From Kuschelorhynchus macadamiae (lineage: Eukaryota > Arthropoda > Insecta > Coleoptera > Curculionidae): a stretch of DNA of 64,000 nt. Below the pieces are notes generated by a model, which had not been told where the DNA came from, did not search any database, and saw only the letters and a list, made by a program, of their open reading frames with translations. The position numbers and the translations under genes were made by a program. Shown here piece by piece: positions 43,258-55,199 of the stretch. Position 1 is the stretch's first letter. The number at the start of each line of letters is the position of its first letter. Where the stretch lies: contig JAUTXW010005194.1 in assembly GCA_030620095.1 (NCBI GenBank), positions 418,501-482,500 on the forward strand. The letters run 5' to 3'.

Positions 43258-46200
43258 TTTTTGTGGAATCAAGTATATTTTTTGTATTTGTATACTCACT
43301 TAAATGTATTATTTTGTTAAAACATTCATCAAATACAATGTTTCACTTAAATAAAAATTTCGCCCCCCCTTAGTTTTTTTTCTGGCGGCGCCCATGACTG
43401 ACCGTGACCGCAACTCGGTATCAACCAAAGGGATATACGCAAAATATTAAAATACAATGATATGGGATCATATTCTATACTTGGTCTGATTGGTATATTT
43501 GTCCAGTTTTCCAGTTACCAGTTAATGTTTGGTGTTGCGTTGCGTCATAATAATTGATTTATTAGTGATTTGATTTTATTCCGGACCAGTCGGCGCGTTT
43601 CTTGCATAGAAAATCAAAGCAACCGGACAATCTGTCAGATTTCTGTTGGGCTGGATGTATGAGGTTTCTGTGCATTTTAGCTAATGAGAAACGCCAGAAA
43701 TGCGCCGACCAGACATGGATTTGGGGATATGCCGATTCTCATTTATTTTGTAATTTATAAATAGGAATTTTATTGTCTATTGTAGGCAAATAATGAAGAC
43801 GACAGACATGTCGATATTGATAAAAGCGCTGAAGTTTCCCCAATTGCATGTTCATCAACCTTAAAAGAAAATGATGAATCTAATTTTAAGAGGGATATTG
43901 GCAATTATGTAACTCCAGGTGAAGGTTTATCAGTTTTGGATGATATTACCAAATATGAATTACTGGTGAATCATTGGGAACCCCCTAAAGATTATGTGTT
44001 CCCACATTCCCTGCATATTAAAAAAGGAAAAGAAGAGAGGCGAAAAATCAGCCACAAATTCTCTTGGTTGGTGTTCTCAGAAAAAAGCCAGGGGCTTTAC
44101 TGTAAGTCTTGTGTTGTATTCATGTTAGGGTGTGAGGTTGGAGGGCAAAACACCGTCAAACCTCAAAAGTTTGTTACACGGCCCCTCCAGTCCTATGCAA
44201 AACTTACTGGTAAAGATGGTGATTTAATTAAACATCAGTCTAATTTGTATCATCTTCGAGCGGAAGAGAAAGGTAATAAAACAGTTTTTTTTTTCGTAAT
44301 ACTTAACAAATAATTTTAACAAAATCATTTTATTTTAGGTAAACTGTTTATAGCAACCTATAAAAATAAAAGTTTAGACGTTCATAATATCTTAAATCAG
44401 GAAAGGAAAAACCAAATAGAGGAAAATAGGAGAAGGCTATACCCGATAATTAAAACCATCATTTTACATGGTAGACAAAATATACCATTACGTGGACATA
44501 GGGACGATACTAATATATTTGAACGAAACAGTGACGGAGATTTAACCTTAACAAACTTTCATGACGGTAAATTTAAAGCACTTCTACGTTTTCGAATTGA
44601 TAGTGGCGACAAAGATCTTGAAAATCACCTTAAAAATGCTAATGCGAACGCTACCTACATTAGTAAAACTACTTGTAATGCACTAATCAACTGTTGTGGA
44701 GACGAAATTTTAAACACAATTTTGAAGCAGGTTAATGCAAGTCGATTTTATAGCGTCCTTTTCGATGAAACTACAGACATTTCACATCACTCACAACTTA
44801 GTGTATCCATTCGCTATTTCAATAATAGTTCAGTTAGGGAAGATTTTATAGGCTTTACAGATCTTCATTTAGAAAACTACGACTCTTCTAAAAATGAAGA
44901 TCTTGATAAACCAATTGAACCTAAAATTGATGGTAAAACTTTAGGCACAAGTGTTATAAAGAAACTTCAGAATCTAGGTTTGGATTTAAAAAATTGTGTT
45001 GGAATAGGGTGTGACGGCTGTAGTGTAAATGTATCAGCTGTTCGGGGAGCCGTTTGTGAGATTCAGAAGACTGCGGTAAATGCAGTTTTGAATTCATGCT
45101 TTAATCACAAACTTAATCTATCTATATCAAAAAGCATGAATGTAAAATCCGTTAAGAACGCGATGGGTATCATACAGGAAGTTGTGGCATTCTTTAATGA
45201 ATCGGCAAAAAGGCACTTTGTTCTAAAAAAATATTTAAAAACTAGTTTGAATAGTCCTTGCGAGACCAGGTGGATCGAGAGGCACGACTCTATTCTGCAG
45301 TTCAGAACAGATTTCTTAAAAATTTATGATGCATTAAATGAAATTACTGATTGGAATGAAGGAAACTCATCAATTAAGGCAAATATACTTTTAAAAGCGA
45401 TACATGACTGCGAATTCATTTTGACAGTCCATATACTTTCAGAAATTTTTAACTTGACCTTGCCATTGAGTAAGTTTTTCCAGGGAAAAAATATTGGACT
45501 AGATAACGCTGTTAGAAATGTTAAAAATGTCATTGACATTTTAAAACAAAAAAGGACTAATTCAGAAAATGAGTTCTCATCAATAGTTCAAAGTGCTTCT
45601 AATCTCTTAGAAACACTTGGCTTAGAATTAAAGGTCCCTCGCTTAACCTCTCGACAAACTCAGCGAGTTAATATTCCTGCTTCCAACGCAGTAGATTATT
45701 GGAGGAAAGGAACTTTTATTCCCATTTTGGACTACCTTATATCAGATTTAACCGACAGATTTTCCGATAAAACCTTATAATGTTTCTCACTTAATCAATT
45801 GCTTCCTATAAATTTACTGCTTCTGACGGATTACAAAATTCTTAAGGAAAAAATTACCTCAATCTGTAATCAGTTTAACTGAAAGTGTTGAAACCGAGAT
45901 CGCGATACTGTTAGGTGAAGTACAAATCTATCAAAAAACTATTGATGAGAATACGTCGTATCAAACTGCTATCGAAACACTTTTAGAAATAGACCAGAAC
46001 TTTTATCCGACTATTGCGAAATATTTGAAAATTTTAGTAACGCTGCCTATATCTGAGGCTACTTCTGAGAGAAGTTTTTCCACATTGAGGCGGGTTAAGA
46101 GTTGGATGCGTTCTCGCATGTTACAAGATCGGCTAGATGGTTTGGCCTTAATGCATGTGCATAGTGACTTGGAAATTGATGTTGACAGGGTTATTGATAG

Positions 46201-46631
46201 ATTTGCCAAAGATTCTAGAAAGTTGCAATTTATTTTATAATAATAATATCATAAAATGAATTGTAATAATTGTTACCTGTTTTTATTTTTAGTTTGTGTT
46301 GTTTAGTTGACTTGCTGACTATTTAGTATTATTTTTATTCACTAAACTTAAATACCCGTTTATTTATTTTTGTTGGGTTGTTTAGTTGACTATTTAGTAT
46401 TATTTTTATTTACTAGACTCAAGTACCCGTTTATTTTTAATTTTTGTTCTTATGTTTATGAGTCTCCAGATGTGTTTTGTAAATGTCTAAATTATATTAT
46501 GCAATTAATGTTCATATTTACTTGAAAGGTGCAATAAATTCTTTTCCAAAAATTAGGTAGTATAATATTACATTTAAAATTCTGGAATCGCCCCCCCTCA
46601 GAGAAATCCTGGATCCGCCCCTGCCACTTTT

Positions 46632-48111
46632 TTTTAGGCAAAAAGCAATATCATTTGTTTCAGTTTGTAATATTGTCCGAGAATAGAAATATTTCTGAAA
46701 ATATGTTCAACAAATAATTAAAATTAAAATCTCGTTTCAAATAGTCCCAAGACCCCCTCGAACTACTTATTGCTTCTGAGTCCCACGTTTCATTATTTTC
46801 TATTATATTCTCAAATAGTTCAATCAGTGATTCACGATTTTCAGATACTGTTAACACAAGTCTGCCGTTACAGTTCCACCTAGTAGGAGCTACTTTGGAC
46901 AATCGTTTGTGGACAATGGAGTCCAAAGCTTGTGTACGTTTTGTTGACTTGGAAAAAAAAGCAGCCATGTCACTTAAAGTAACGAAAAATACTTTACACT
47001 CTTTAATGTGATTGATGGACTGGGATAAAACTAAATTTAATTTATGAGCAAAACAATGGACAAACACAGCACTTCGGAAAGTTTCTCGAATTCTAGCTTG
47101 CAGACCCCCTAATTGTCCTGCCATCACTGCATCTCCATCATAGCTTTGAGCAACTAATTTTTTCTCTGCATTAATTTATTTAGTAACGTTATAAACTACG
47201 GTATATAATGTATCTGCTGTACGATTTTCGAACACATTCTTAAAACCTAAAAATCGCTCTTGAATACTTGCGTCTGTTTTAACGTAGCGTATTACTATAG
47301 ATAATTGGCTAACATTAGTGATATCAGTTGTTTCAATTATTTTTAGAATAATGGTTGCAACAGCGGAAATTAAATCATTCTGGATTCGATTCGAGTTTCC
47401 GCGAAAAACGCTAAACTGCTCTAAATGATTTTTTAAGCAATCATCATATTTAGCCATTAAACTAAGTAAATTTTGAAAATTTTCTCTATTTGAAGAAACC
47501 CTTGTTTCGTCATGACCTCTAAATCACAATTCGTGCTGTCCGAGAAAACAAACAACATCGATAAGTCTTCTTAATATTTGCCTATTTTTATCGACTAGTT
47601 CATTGTATTGGCGATGACTAATTACCAACTGTTTATTAAGCGCGTGTTCAATTCTGGTTTTGCCGATGACTTTTTCTTTTATGACGGCCTGCAAATGCGC
47701 TTTGGACATAATGTGTCTTTTTACAGCTTTATGAAAATTATTTAAATCGGAAAAACCAGTTTTATTCCAGACACCTTTTTCATTTTCAAAAAGTAAACAC
47801 GGCCAAGAAAACAATTTACTTATATTTTCACATCCTGTTAGCCATTTAAATTGTTCGTACTGTGTTTCCAGATAAAAATGTCTAATACAGTTTTTCATTT
47901 TTGTGGTTAAATTTTTCATAGGCGGTTTTGCCCTTCCTTTGGAAATTATTTAAAGCTTATCAGCGAAGTTTAATGTTGAAATTCCCTTTATTACTAAGAC
48001 ACACACCACATATTCACACACACTCTTCTTACTAACAACATTTTCAACGATATTACCGACAGCCGAAGTTGACGGTATTTGCATATCCACGTCCGTATTA
48101 TTGTCTTCCAT
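46632..48111 (-). pseudogene. hAT-C transposase, N-terminal and central part
   Basis: It starts at ATG 48111 (MEDNNTDVDMQIPSTSAV), then changes frame repeatedly. The TTF-like zinc finger occupies 47919-47524 (YEQFKWLTGCENISKLFSWP), a central part 47457-47176 and a further part 47127-46660. The first catalytic block reads IIETTDITNVSQLS, where other hATs in this window have DET or DES, so the Asp and its preceding residues appear deleted. Later blocks include VHCFAHKLNLVLSQS and APTRWNCNGRLV. hAT-B interrupts the gene at 46624; the C terminus lies at 34014-34701. Confidence 0.8.
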
Positions 48112-48539
48112 ATCGCACCATGCACGACGCAACGTACGTTTCACACAACACACGGATAGCCATTCAAACAAAGAATCTACTCCAACGATAGCTTCCGCCT
48201 CCAGTTAAAGCAGGCGACTGAAATGCAAAAATTGCAAACAGCCGATGGAAAGTTCAATAACCTCTGGATCGATTCACAGTAAATCAAGCATACAGGAATT
48301 AGCTGCAGAGAAGCTAGCGCCCCGCATAAGTTCTAGTCGATTTTCTATTGTGGCTGGGTCGGAGTCAAAACCGCATTTTCCTATTTAGAAAATTACATTT
48401 TAGAAGATGTTTTGTAATTTTTTTTGGGGAAGCAATGCTTCCCTTGCTTCCATGAACTGCACGCCCCTGTTTTTTACATATTAAAACTTCTGCAACAATA
48501 AAACATATTTCTCTAAAAGAAAATAGTTTAAATTTTCAA

Positions 48540-49296
48540 AAAAAAAATTCCTGATGCATTATTACCGGAACTAGACTGGCGGTACAAATATATTGGATTA
48601 GGTCAGGATATAAAACCAACCAAATTTTCTTGTGAACTATCCTCGTATACCTCAACGATGGGTTGGAGAGCTTTTTGGGGAAACTAGGTGCCGTGGTTCT
48701 TGGGACCAAAGTTGCATATATTATTAAGAGATCAGAGCTGCATGCTATTAAAATCTTGTACAAAACATAAAAGTAATATTCGCATATTATTGAGAATAAA
48801 CAATTAAACAGCCATTTCCTGTATAAATCGAGGAGGAAGTGTTAAATATCCATCTCTAAATAAGGCCACAAAAGAAATATGGCAATGGTGAAACAGTATT
48901 CGGCTTGCCTTAAAAAGTTCTGGGACTTTTGTATATGTCAGTAAATCGCTATGAATACAATTTGCAAACATACCTTATTTTTTTATTGGAAATTCCATCT
49001 TAGTATTAAATTCTTACAGATCAACTTTGAATTTGATATTTACTTCCATAGACCCTAGTGACGTAAAAATAATAAATAGATTTTTTAAAGGTATTTCCAA
49101 TATTCGTCCACCAAGCCCTAAATATGCATTCACATGGAATCCCGATCCAATTTTAAGACATTTAGAAAAATGGTATTCCATAGAGACGTTAAGTATAGAG
49201 AATTTATCATATAAGCTTGTTACTCTTATGGCGTTAACATCTGCCAGTAGAGTGCAGCCTCTTTCTCTCATAAAAATTGAAAATATTGGAAGATAA
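48540..49296 (+). pseudogene. DIRS-2 RNase H and tyrosine recombinase remnant
   Basis: An RNase H remnant at about 48545-48700 is followed, after deletions, by a recombinase frame (49027-49296). It reads PPSPKYAFTWNPDPILRHLE, then TLSIENLSYKLVTLMALTSA and SRVQPL with the first catalytic Arg. It matches 16690-16860 of DIRS-1. Stops and frameshifts show that it is dead. Downstream, THSTRH-type sequence is replaced by degraded codons. Confidence 0.7.
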
Positions 49297-49720
49297 AATT
49301 GAAACTAAAATTCCTGACAGATAAAAAATATTTGGATTCAGTAGAATACGACCTACACTCAGAGCTACGTGTGGCATCCACTATAGAGAATTACTTTAAA
49401 AAATCCGAGCCTTTTCGTCACCACGAAAAAAAAATAGCCAATTCACGCTGCCTCTTCACACACTATTAACCGTTGGATGAAAAAAACATTATCTTTAGGA
49501 GGCATAGACACATCCATATTCTCATCTCACTCGTGCTGTTGGGTAGATTTTCGGAAACAACACTGTAATAATTATACATATAGACAAGCTAGGAAAATTA
49601 CGATCAATCAACCTTACAAGTAAGTCGATTAATCTTTAAATTTTCACTTTGAGCGTTGCTTACGTAGTTGTAAATGATATAATAACGGAATTTACGTAAA
49701 CAAATCCTTATGTAACTTAC

Positions 49721-49929
49721 CGCTACAAGAGCGCTAATTTTGCTAAACTTCTTGCTTCGTCTCAACATATCAAAATCTGTTAAGGCTCCGGTTACCATGC
49801 AATATTTTCCATTTAAAGTTTCCGAGTCTGATATGTTTGCAGATAATTTTAAACACTCGTGAGGTTCCCCAAAATTTGCTATATTAAGCTCCATAATTCC
49901 AGAATTCATTTTAAAAGAGGCATCGATAA
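49721..49929 (-). CDS. Upstream exon of the NRF-6-like host gene (N-terminal NRF domain)
   Basis: The 209-bp exon on the minus strand lies between acceptor gtttttag and donor GTAAGT. It reads IDASFKMNSGIMELNIANFG, then EPHECLKL and a GKYCMVTGAL motif. These fit the start of the NRF domain (Asp-Ala-Ser, SG-x-L/M, ECL, GKYC). It ends in phase 0, matching the exon at 32966-33198. The encoded proteins are typically membrane acyltransferase-3 family members with an extracellular N terminus. Earlier exons with the signal peptide were not found; hAT-A2 lies 1 kb upstream. Confidence 0.65.
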
Positions 49930-49939
49930 CTAAAAACAA

Positions 49940-50931
49940 AAATATAGTAGTTTTTTAGATATTTAACTCCATAACAACCAAGTACAAACAGTTCGAGACT
50001 GCTGTTCGTTTAAATATTTTAAATTAAAAAATCTGGGAGGATGATTTTTTCACAATTATAATCCTCCGAAATCAATCCATCGCTTGTCTGTAGGGTAAAG
50101 GCGGGTAAGAGTTCACGTCGGGCAAAAGTACGCAATTGATTTCTGTCACGAACTAAAAGTCATCCGGCAACGCCTCCCATATCGTCGGTCTTCTCACGTA
50201 ACGGCGTAACTCATAAATTTTGAGAAATAGAATTACACCTCATAAGTACTTCTTAAGACATCCTCTTTGATCTCACGTAGTGACATAACTCAGATTTAAA
50301 TGGTTTTCTAGATATAGAAATTTTAATGTGTCGTATCTAAAATTATTAAAAATCGAAACACACGAAGTGACGTAACTTAAGTTACGCCAATACGTGTGCT
50401 TTAAAACAAACATATACTAAAACTTACAAAGCGACCTAACTTACTTTTCTTTATATTACTCTTAAATATTGGCAAAACAGTTTTGCTACTGTTAAACTTT
50501 TGGAGAAAGGTGCTGTGTTTTCTTTAAGTTCTTTGTTTTGTTTATATGAGATTACATATTATTTTGAGGTAAGAGACATAGTTTGATACATTATCTATAT
50601 TTTAATATCAGAAAGCCCTAGCGGAGTAAATATCTGGTTTAATAATATAATTGTTATAGAATTTTCTGGCAACGATATTCTTAAGTTAGGTTTTATATCG
50701 CAATGTCTTTAGCTCCGTATGCCGGGTTTTAAAAATTACTTTGCTCCGTTAATGCTTTTCATTTAATTTGTATATGCTTTTATGCGAATGCAAGTTTTTA
50801 TTTTATTCAAAGTTGATAGAAAAATATTCTTAATTAATATAGCTAAAAAGCATTAGTAGCATTAGTAGTGCAGAACAACGTAAATCAAGAATTGTTTTCA
50901 ATCATGTGTTTGCTTTTTCGCTTATAGGAAT
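49940..50931. other. Unassigned sequence between the NRF-like exon and hAT-A2
   Basis: No gene was recognised. It is most simply intron or upstream sequence of the minus-strand NRF-like gene. A short repeated phrase, ACGTAACT(C/T)A(G/A), occurs several times (about 50195-50440) without an obvious role. Confidence 0.4.
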
Positions 50932-53762
50932 CAGTGGCGGCTCGTCAGGGTAGGCCTCTGAGGCCGCGCCTCACCCCCAAAATAAAGGAAAAGAGAATTT
51001 TTTTATATAACTTTTTATCTATTACCAATTAGAAATATACTTTTTAACAGTTTTACAACATAATAACATTAAAAAAAAAAACAAAATATAATCCCATAAT
51101 AAATATTTTAGAAAATAAATTCTGACCACATCAAAAAACCGACCGTGCAATCCGTGCAAACCCATTCCTAAAGAAGGTGCTCTCGAATGAGGCGAAATAA
51201 TTTTAGCTTGGAAAGTTTCGACTTCTGACCTATTTATCAACGGCCGGTGCCGTTGCCGGCGAGTCACCTGATTACGACAGAGCGGGATGGCGATTTCCGA
51301 TGCACGCGTTTTCTATTGCATTCTTGAGGCGATAAATCTGTAGCTTGGATATGCTTTTATTGGTTATTTAAATCACATGACTAGCGAAATATTCCAACGG
51401 CTTCTTTTTACGTGGTGCGTGCGGCTGAGAAAGAAATAGGAAATAGATTGCGATAATCGCTGATTGAGGGCGTTCTGTCTTTTAAGGTGAATAAATACGC
51501 GTGAGTAAATTTTTGTTTTGTTTTGATTTGGTAAATTGGACCGTTCCATTTTTTGTATTTGCTTTTTGCTTTTGAAATGAATCCTATTCACGACATTATT
51601 GCTTCATTAATTGAAACGCCTTTTTTAAGAAGAAGCGAAACTGAAAAGAAACAGATATTAGGTAGCCGTCCGACGCCGAAAATTTTAGCAATATTTAACG
51701 ATAAGAGGCAAGGTAAAAAATATTCAAGAACTTTTCAAATATCTTGGTACGAAACTTATAGCTGGCTATGCGGAAGTATTTATAAAGAAAGCTTATATTG
51801 TTGGCCTTGTATTTTATTAGGTTGCGTCAAAAATAATTGGAGTTCAGGGGGCGGATATTCGGATTTAAAAAATTTTTCACGAGCAGTAAAATCGCATGAA
51901 AGTTTTCGGTAGCACTTACAAGACTGGAGCAAAATAGGGCGACTATTGCGGATGCACTACAAGAAAATGCAAGTCTTAATAAAATTGTTTATAATGAAAA
52001 TGTTCGAAAAAACCGTTTATTATTAAATTATTTAATTGATGTTACTATTACTTTGGGTAAACAGGACTTGGCATTTCGAGGTCATAATGAAACAACAGAT
52101 TCTTTTAACCGTGGCAATTCTAAGGAAATATTTGCATGCTTAATAAAAAGAAATGCCGAACTTATTGAACATTGTGCTAAATTTAGTAATATTTTTACGG
52201 GAGCCTTATGACTTTAAAAATAAATTGGTCGCGCAGTGTTACGATGGGGCTAGTGTTATGGCAGGTGAAATAAATGGGCTTCAAACAAAAGTTAGATCTA
52301 TTGCTCCTTTAGCTATGTTTACTCATTGTTGCGCCCACAGATTAAATCTAGTTTTACAACAGGGAACAAAACTGATTACCCAAAGTCGTATATTTTTTGC
52401 CACTTTATTAGGAATACCAAATTATTTCCACCAATCACCAAAACGGTCTTTTGTGCTTAATCAGATAGTAGGTAAAAGAATTCCGCGAGCTGTAGAAACG
52501 CGATGGTATACAGGGTCTAAAATTTTAAACTTAGTGGCTAATGAATGGGACAATTTAATTATAGTATTTGAAACTATTATTAATGACTTAAGTTCTGGAA
52601 CAGAATCTATTAATGGTGCAAAAGGATTTCTAAAGCATTTTAACGATTTCGAATTTTGCCTTTTAACGCATATTTATAAACAAATTTTTAGTTGCACTGA
52701 TGTACTGTTTCAAATATTACAGTTAAAGCATTTAGATATAAATTACTGCATTTCGCAAATAAACCTTGCCAAGCAACGAATTATTGAATTTAGAAACGAG
52801 GACCATTTCAAAGAACTTTTCAATATTGCTAAAAAAGCCACTATTCTGCCAACTAACACACGTCGAGGGCAATGTTTTAGCGACTTTGATATTTTTACTA
52901 AATATAAAATATTATATTTCGAAATAATAGATTGTATAATTCTTCAATTAGGGACGCGGTTTGAAAATTTAAATAATTTAAATTTCTTTGCTTTAGTCGA
53001 TTGCACAAAATATTCGGAATATGTTAAATGCTTTCCAGACGACTTATTAAATAATCTATTAAAAAATTATCCAAACATTTTTGACAGAGATAAATTAAAG
53101 AATGAGCTTTCTATATTGTATAGGGATGAACAATTTTCAAATTTAGATGTCGAAAAAAGTCTAGCATTGTTATTTAAAGATTTTAAAGCAATTTTTGCGG
53201 TTTAATTTAGTTTTAACTATTCCCGCAACAAGTGTATCGGCCGAACGAAATTTTTCATGTCTTAAACGGATCAAAACCTACCTAAGAAACACAATGACAC
53301 AAGAACGGCTTTCGGGTTAAGCAATGATGTCAATAGAGCAGGAATTACTGTCAGAACTTAGTGAAGACCAAAACTTTTACGACCAAATTATAGATAAATT
53401 TGCAACCTTAAAAGACGTATAGATTTAATGTACAAAAAGTAGTTTTTTTCTTTTATTTCATACAACTATTTATTTTAAGTTTTAATAAACTAAATTATGT
53501 TTTTATTATCGCAATCACCGCTATATTTTAGTGACAGGTGTACATATTTTACTTGTTTTGTTTACTTTTTATTTACTTTTTTTAGAGTTTATTTTTTTAG
53601 TTTTTAATGGTTTAGTAGTGCTATTGGCGATGACCTCCATTAAAAAAAAAGGTCAACGCGTCGCAGAATAATACCTCATGGGTGACGTGGAAATTTATTC
53701 ACATTTAAACAAAATTAACCTCATGTAGCCTCACCCTTCAATATACTCACGAGCCGCCACTG
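50932..53762 (+). mobile_element. hAT-A2, internally deleted sister of hAT-A1
   Basis: Termini CAGTGGCGGCTCGT (50932) and ACGAGCCGCCACTG (53762) are flanked by the perfect duplication ATAGGAAT (50924-50931 and 53763-53770). It is near-identical to hAT-A1 in the opposite orientation, with several deletions. It contains the uninterrupted version of the BEL-2 target site at 53304-53308. Confidence 0.95.
51577..53422 (+). pseudogene. hAT-A2 transposase, deleted and non-functional
   Basis: It starts MNPIHDIIASLIETPFLRRS. The zinc-finger region is present (FQISWYETYSWLCGSIYK). A 19-bp deletion near 51907 shifts the frame. A larger deletion at about 52200 removes roughly 260 bp present in hAT-A1, including the ADDSTDITEKSQ block with the first catalytic Asp. 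The rest is open from about 52203 to 53205. A deletion of about 15 bp (near 53198) breaks the dimerisation domain, which resumes as SAERNFSCLKRIKTYLRN and ends at 53422. It can only have moved using another copy's transposase, or was deleted after insertion. Confidence 0.9.
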
Positions 53763-53991
53763 ATAGGAATACGCGAATACGTATTTTTATTAATTTATTT
53801 AGTTTAAATAAACTGTTAGTGTAAAAATTTGTCTTGATTTAATGCCGTTCTAAATTATTTGGATTTGATAAAATCATTTTATTGGTTTGTTTGAAACTTC
53901 CTAGTAATACTAATTTACCGTAATTTCGGTTTGAGGATTACACAGAGCCGTTTCTCTGCTTGCAGGTTAAGAGAAAAATAAGCTGTAAACT

Positions 53992-54479
53992 ATGGATGTT
54001 TTGGTATTGTGGGGGAATGGAACGAAAAATGTAGTGCCCACGGATGAACTAAGAACAACATGTATTAAACCATTTAGAATCGGAGTTAGAGTTCAAATGA
54101 TTTATGAAAACATAACATATTTTGGTAAAATTATAGCAACAGAAGATGAAAGTTCTGTAAATGATGATGTTGATTTTAGTCCCCATAGCGAAAACAGCTC
54201 CATTGCAAATTCTGATGACGAACCACTAGTCAATTTAAAAAATAAGGTTCTTGAGACCACATCTGAGGTAAATGAATGGGTCACATCTGACGAAGAGCCG
54301 CTTGTGAAATATGTGTTAAAATCTAATTCATTTATTGAATATGAGGCTGCATCGCAGGCAGATCATTTCAACAATGCAATGTGTGAAGTTGGAGACTGTA
54401 AAGAAGAAGTGTGGAGTGCTTCTTGTAACAGTCATAATAAAACTATACTTGATAACCTCAGAAATAACAATTTAATCTA
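53992..54479 (+). pseudogene. N-terminal part of a DUF7869-like gene, cut by the pogo element
   Basis: ATG 53992 opens a frame reading MDVLVLWGNGTKNVVPTDEL. It continues through a KPFRIGVRVQMIYENITYFG stretch that looks like a small beta-barrel (tudor/PWWP-like) N terminus, then an acidic Ser-rich linker (SDDEPLVN; SDEEPLVKY). At about 54480 the frame enters the pogo terminus, and its final codons to 54531 (KPNKARGPNKAHT) are transposon. The presumed continuation lies at 60201-61545. Joining the two is inferred from the TA insertion site; I did not recognise this N-terminal family with certainty. Confidence 0.5.
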
Positions 54480-54894
54480 TAAGGTGGGTAAGCCAAATAA
54501 GGCCAGAGGTCCTAATAAGGCCCACACCTAAAAGTGACAACACTGTTCAATCCAAGTGGTAGTTTTTTCGTCATTCGTTACACGAACGAATCCCGAGAAC
54601 CAGTCAAGGTTGTAATCTTCGCTTTCTCATTTAGCAACCCGCCAGTTTAATGCGTGTTGTTGAGGTGTAATGTAGACGGTCATAGTATTAAAATACTAGT
54701 TCACGTGTTCCTCGTAAATTTCTTTCTGGGTAAGTATTTGAAAACTGATTTTATTTCTAATATATTGTTTATAGTTTAAGGTTTAAGTTGGTATAAAATT
54801 TTAATTAAAAACCTATTTCTGTTTTAGTGAATTTGTATTTTATTATCTCATAAACATGATAAATTAGAGGGGTCCTATTAACCCTTTCACTACT

Positions 54895-55115
54895 AGCGCC
54901 GTATGTATACATTTTACCAATCGAATACGAGCGCCGTATTATAGAAATTTCTGTTCCCTTAAACTACGAGCATCGTACGTATACGTTCGTATATAAGAAT
55001 GGCCTTCGGTTCTATTTTCGTCGGGTGGGGAGTTCCTAGTATGCGCAATCGTTCGATTTTAGTACATGCGGCTGCTTTGCGAGAACAGGTTGTTACGAGC
55101 GCCGTACGAATACAC
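54895..55115 (+). repeat. Left subterminal repeat array of piggyBac
   Basis: Four variants of TACGAGCGCCGTA(C/T)GNATAC lie near 54896, 54927, 54965 and 55097. They precede the transposase ATG and may serve as transposase-binding sites. Confidence 0.8.
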
Positions 55116-55199
55116 GTGGCGGGAAAGACCATTATTTCTTTGTTTATTCTCTGGTACGAGTAGTAGATTGGTAAATAAAAAGTGTTTATTATTATTGAA

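Larger units (their letters stand above)
38641..43396 (+). mobile_element. hAT-D, hAT transposon with an intact ORF
   Basis: Inverted termini CATGGGCGCCGCCAG (38641) and CTGGCGGCGCCCATG (43396) are flanked by the perfect 8-bp duplication ACTGACCG (38633-38640 and 43397-43404). G/C tracts follow both ends. It is inserted in the first intron of the hAT-B transposase gene and carries an 846-bp foldback element upstream of its ORF. Confidence 0.92.
38268..43420. repeat. Five copies of a CCGAGTTGCGGT motif in the hAT-B intron
   Basis: Direct copies lie at 38274 and 38342. Inverted copies lie at 38561, 38602 and 43407, the last beyond hAT-D. The outermost pair, TACCGAGTTGCGGT and ACCGCAACTCGGTA, is a perfect inverted repeat. 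This may be a small foldback element into which hAT-D later inserted. Confidence 0.7.
38101..46240 (+). pseudogene. hAT-B transposase, three exons, broken near the end
   Basis: Exon 1 runs 38101-38211 (MSFKSKEGKRKSGPLDNFVK, donor GTAGGT). The first intron contains hAT-D. Exon 2 runs 43786-44272 (acceptor ctattgtag; TTF-like zinc finger at KISHKFSWLVFSEKS with CKSCVVF). A 66-bp intron follows, and exon 3 runs 44339-46240. The phases join. The first catalytic Asp is in LFDETTDISHHSQLS, a second block is CDGCSVNVSAVRG and the C-terminal motif is TSERSFSTLRRVKSWMRS. A TAA at 45778-45780 and a frameshift near 45850 break exon 3. Before hAT-D inserted, the first intron would have been about 810 bp. 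Confidence 0.85.
34702..46623 (+). mobile_element. hAT-B, hAT transposon hosting Transib T3 and hAT-D
   Basis: Termini CAGTGGCGGATTTAGG (34702) and the inverse of CAGGGGCGGATCCAGG (46623) are flanked by the perfect 8-bp duplication CCACTTTT (34694-34701 and 46624-46631). C/G homopolymer tracts follow each end. It sits in the transposase gene of hAT-C. Its own gene has three exons. Confidence 0.9.
33962..48469 (-). mobile_element. hAT-C, hAT transposon hosting hAT-B
   Basis: Inverted termini CAGGGGCGTGC (33962) and GCACGCCCCTG (48469) are flanked by TTTTGTAC (33954-33961) and TTTTTTAC (48470-48477), an 8-bp duplication with one change. Own sequence: 33962-34701 and 46624-48469. It lies within DIRS-2. 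Confidence 0.85.
33740..49640 (+). mobile_element. DIRS-2, decayed DIRS-type fragment hosting the hAT nest
   Basis: The left part, 33740-33961, contains a degraded RT-to-RNase H linker (MQILLPGEKMLAKK; CTLREFATLIGKDVDAC). The right part, 48478-49640, contains a degraded RNase H (FSCELSSYTSTMGWRAFWG), a recombinase fragment and a right end near 49590-49640 that resembles the DIRS-1 right end (ATCAACCTTACAAGTAAGTC). The two parts are continuous across hAT-C. Its left end was not located; frames carry many stops. Confidence 0.65.
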
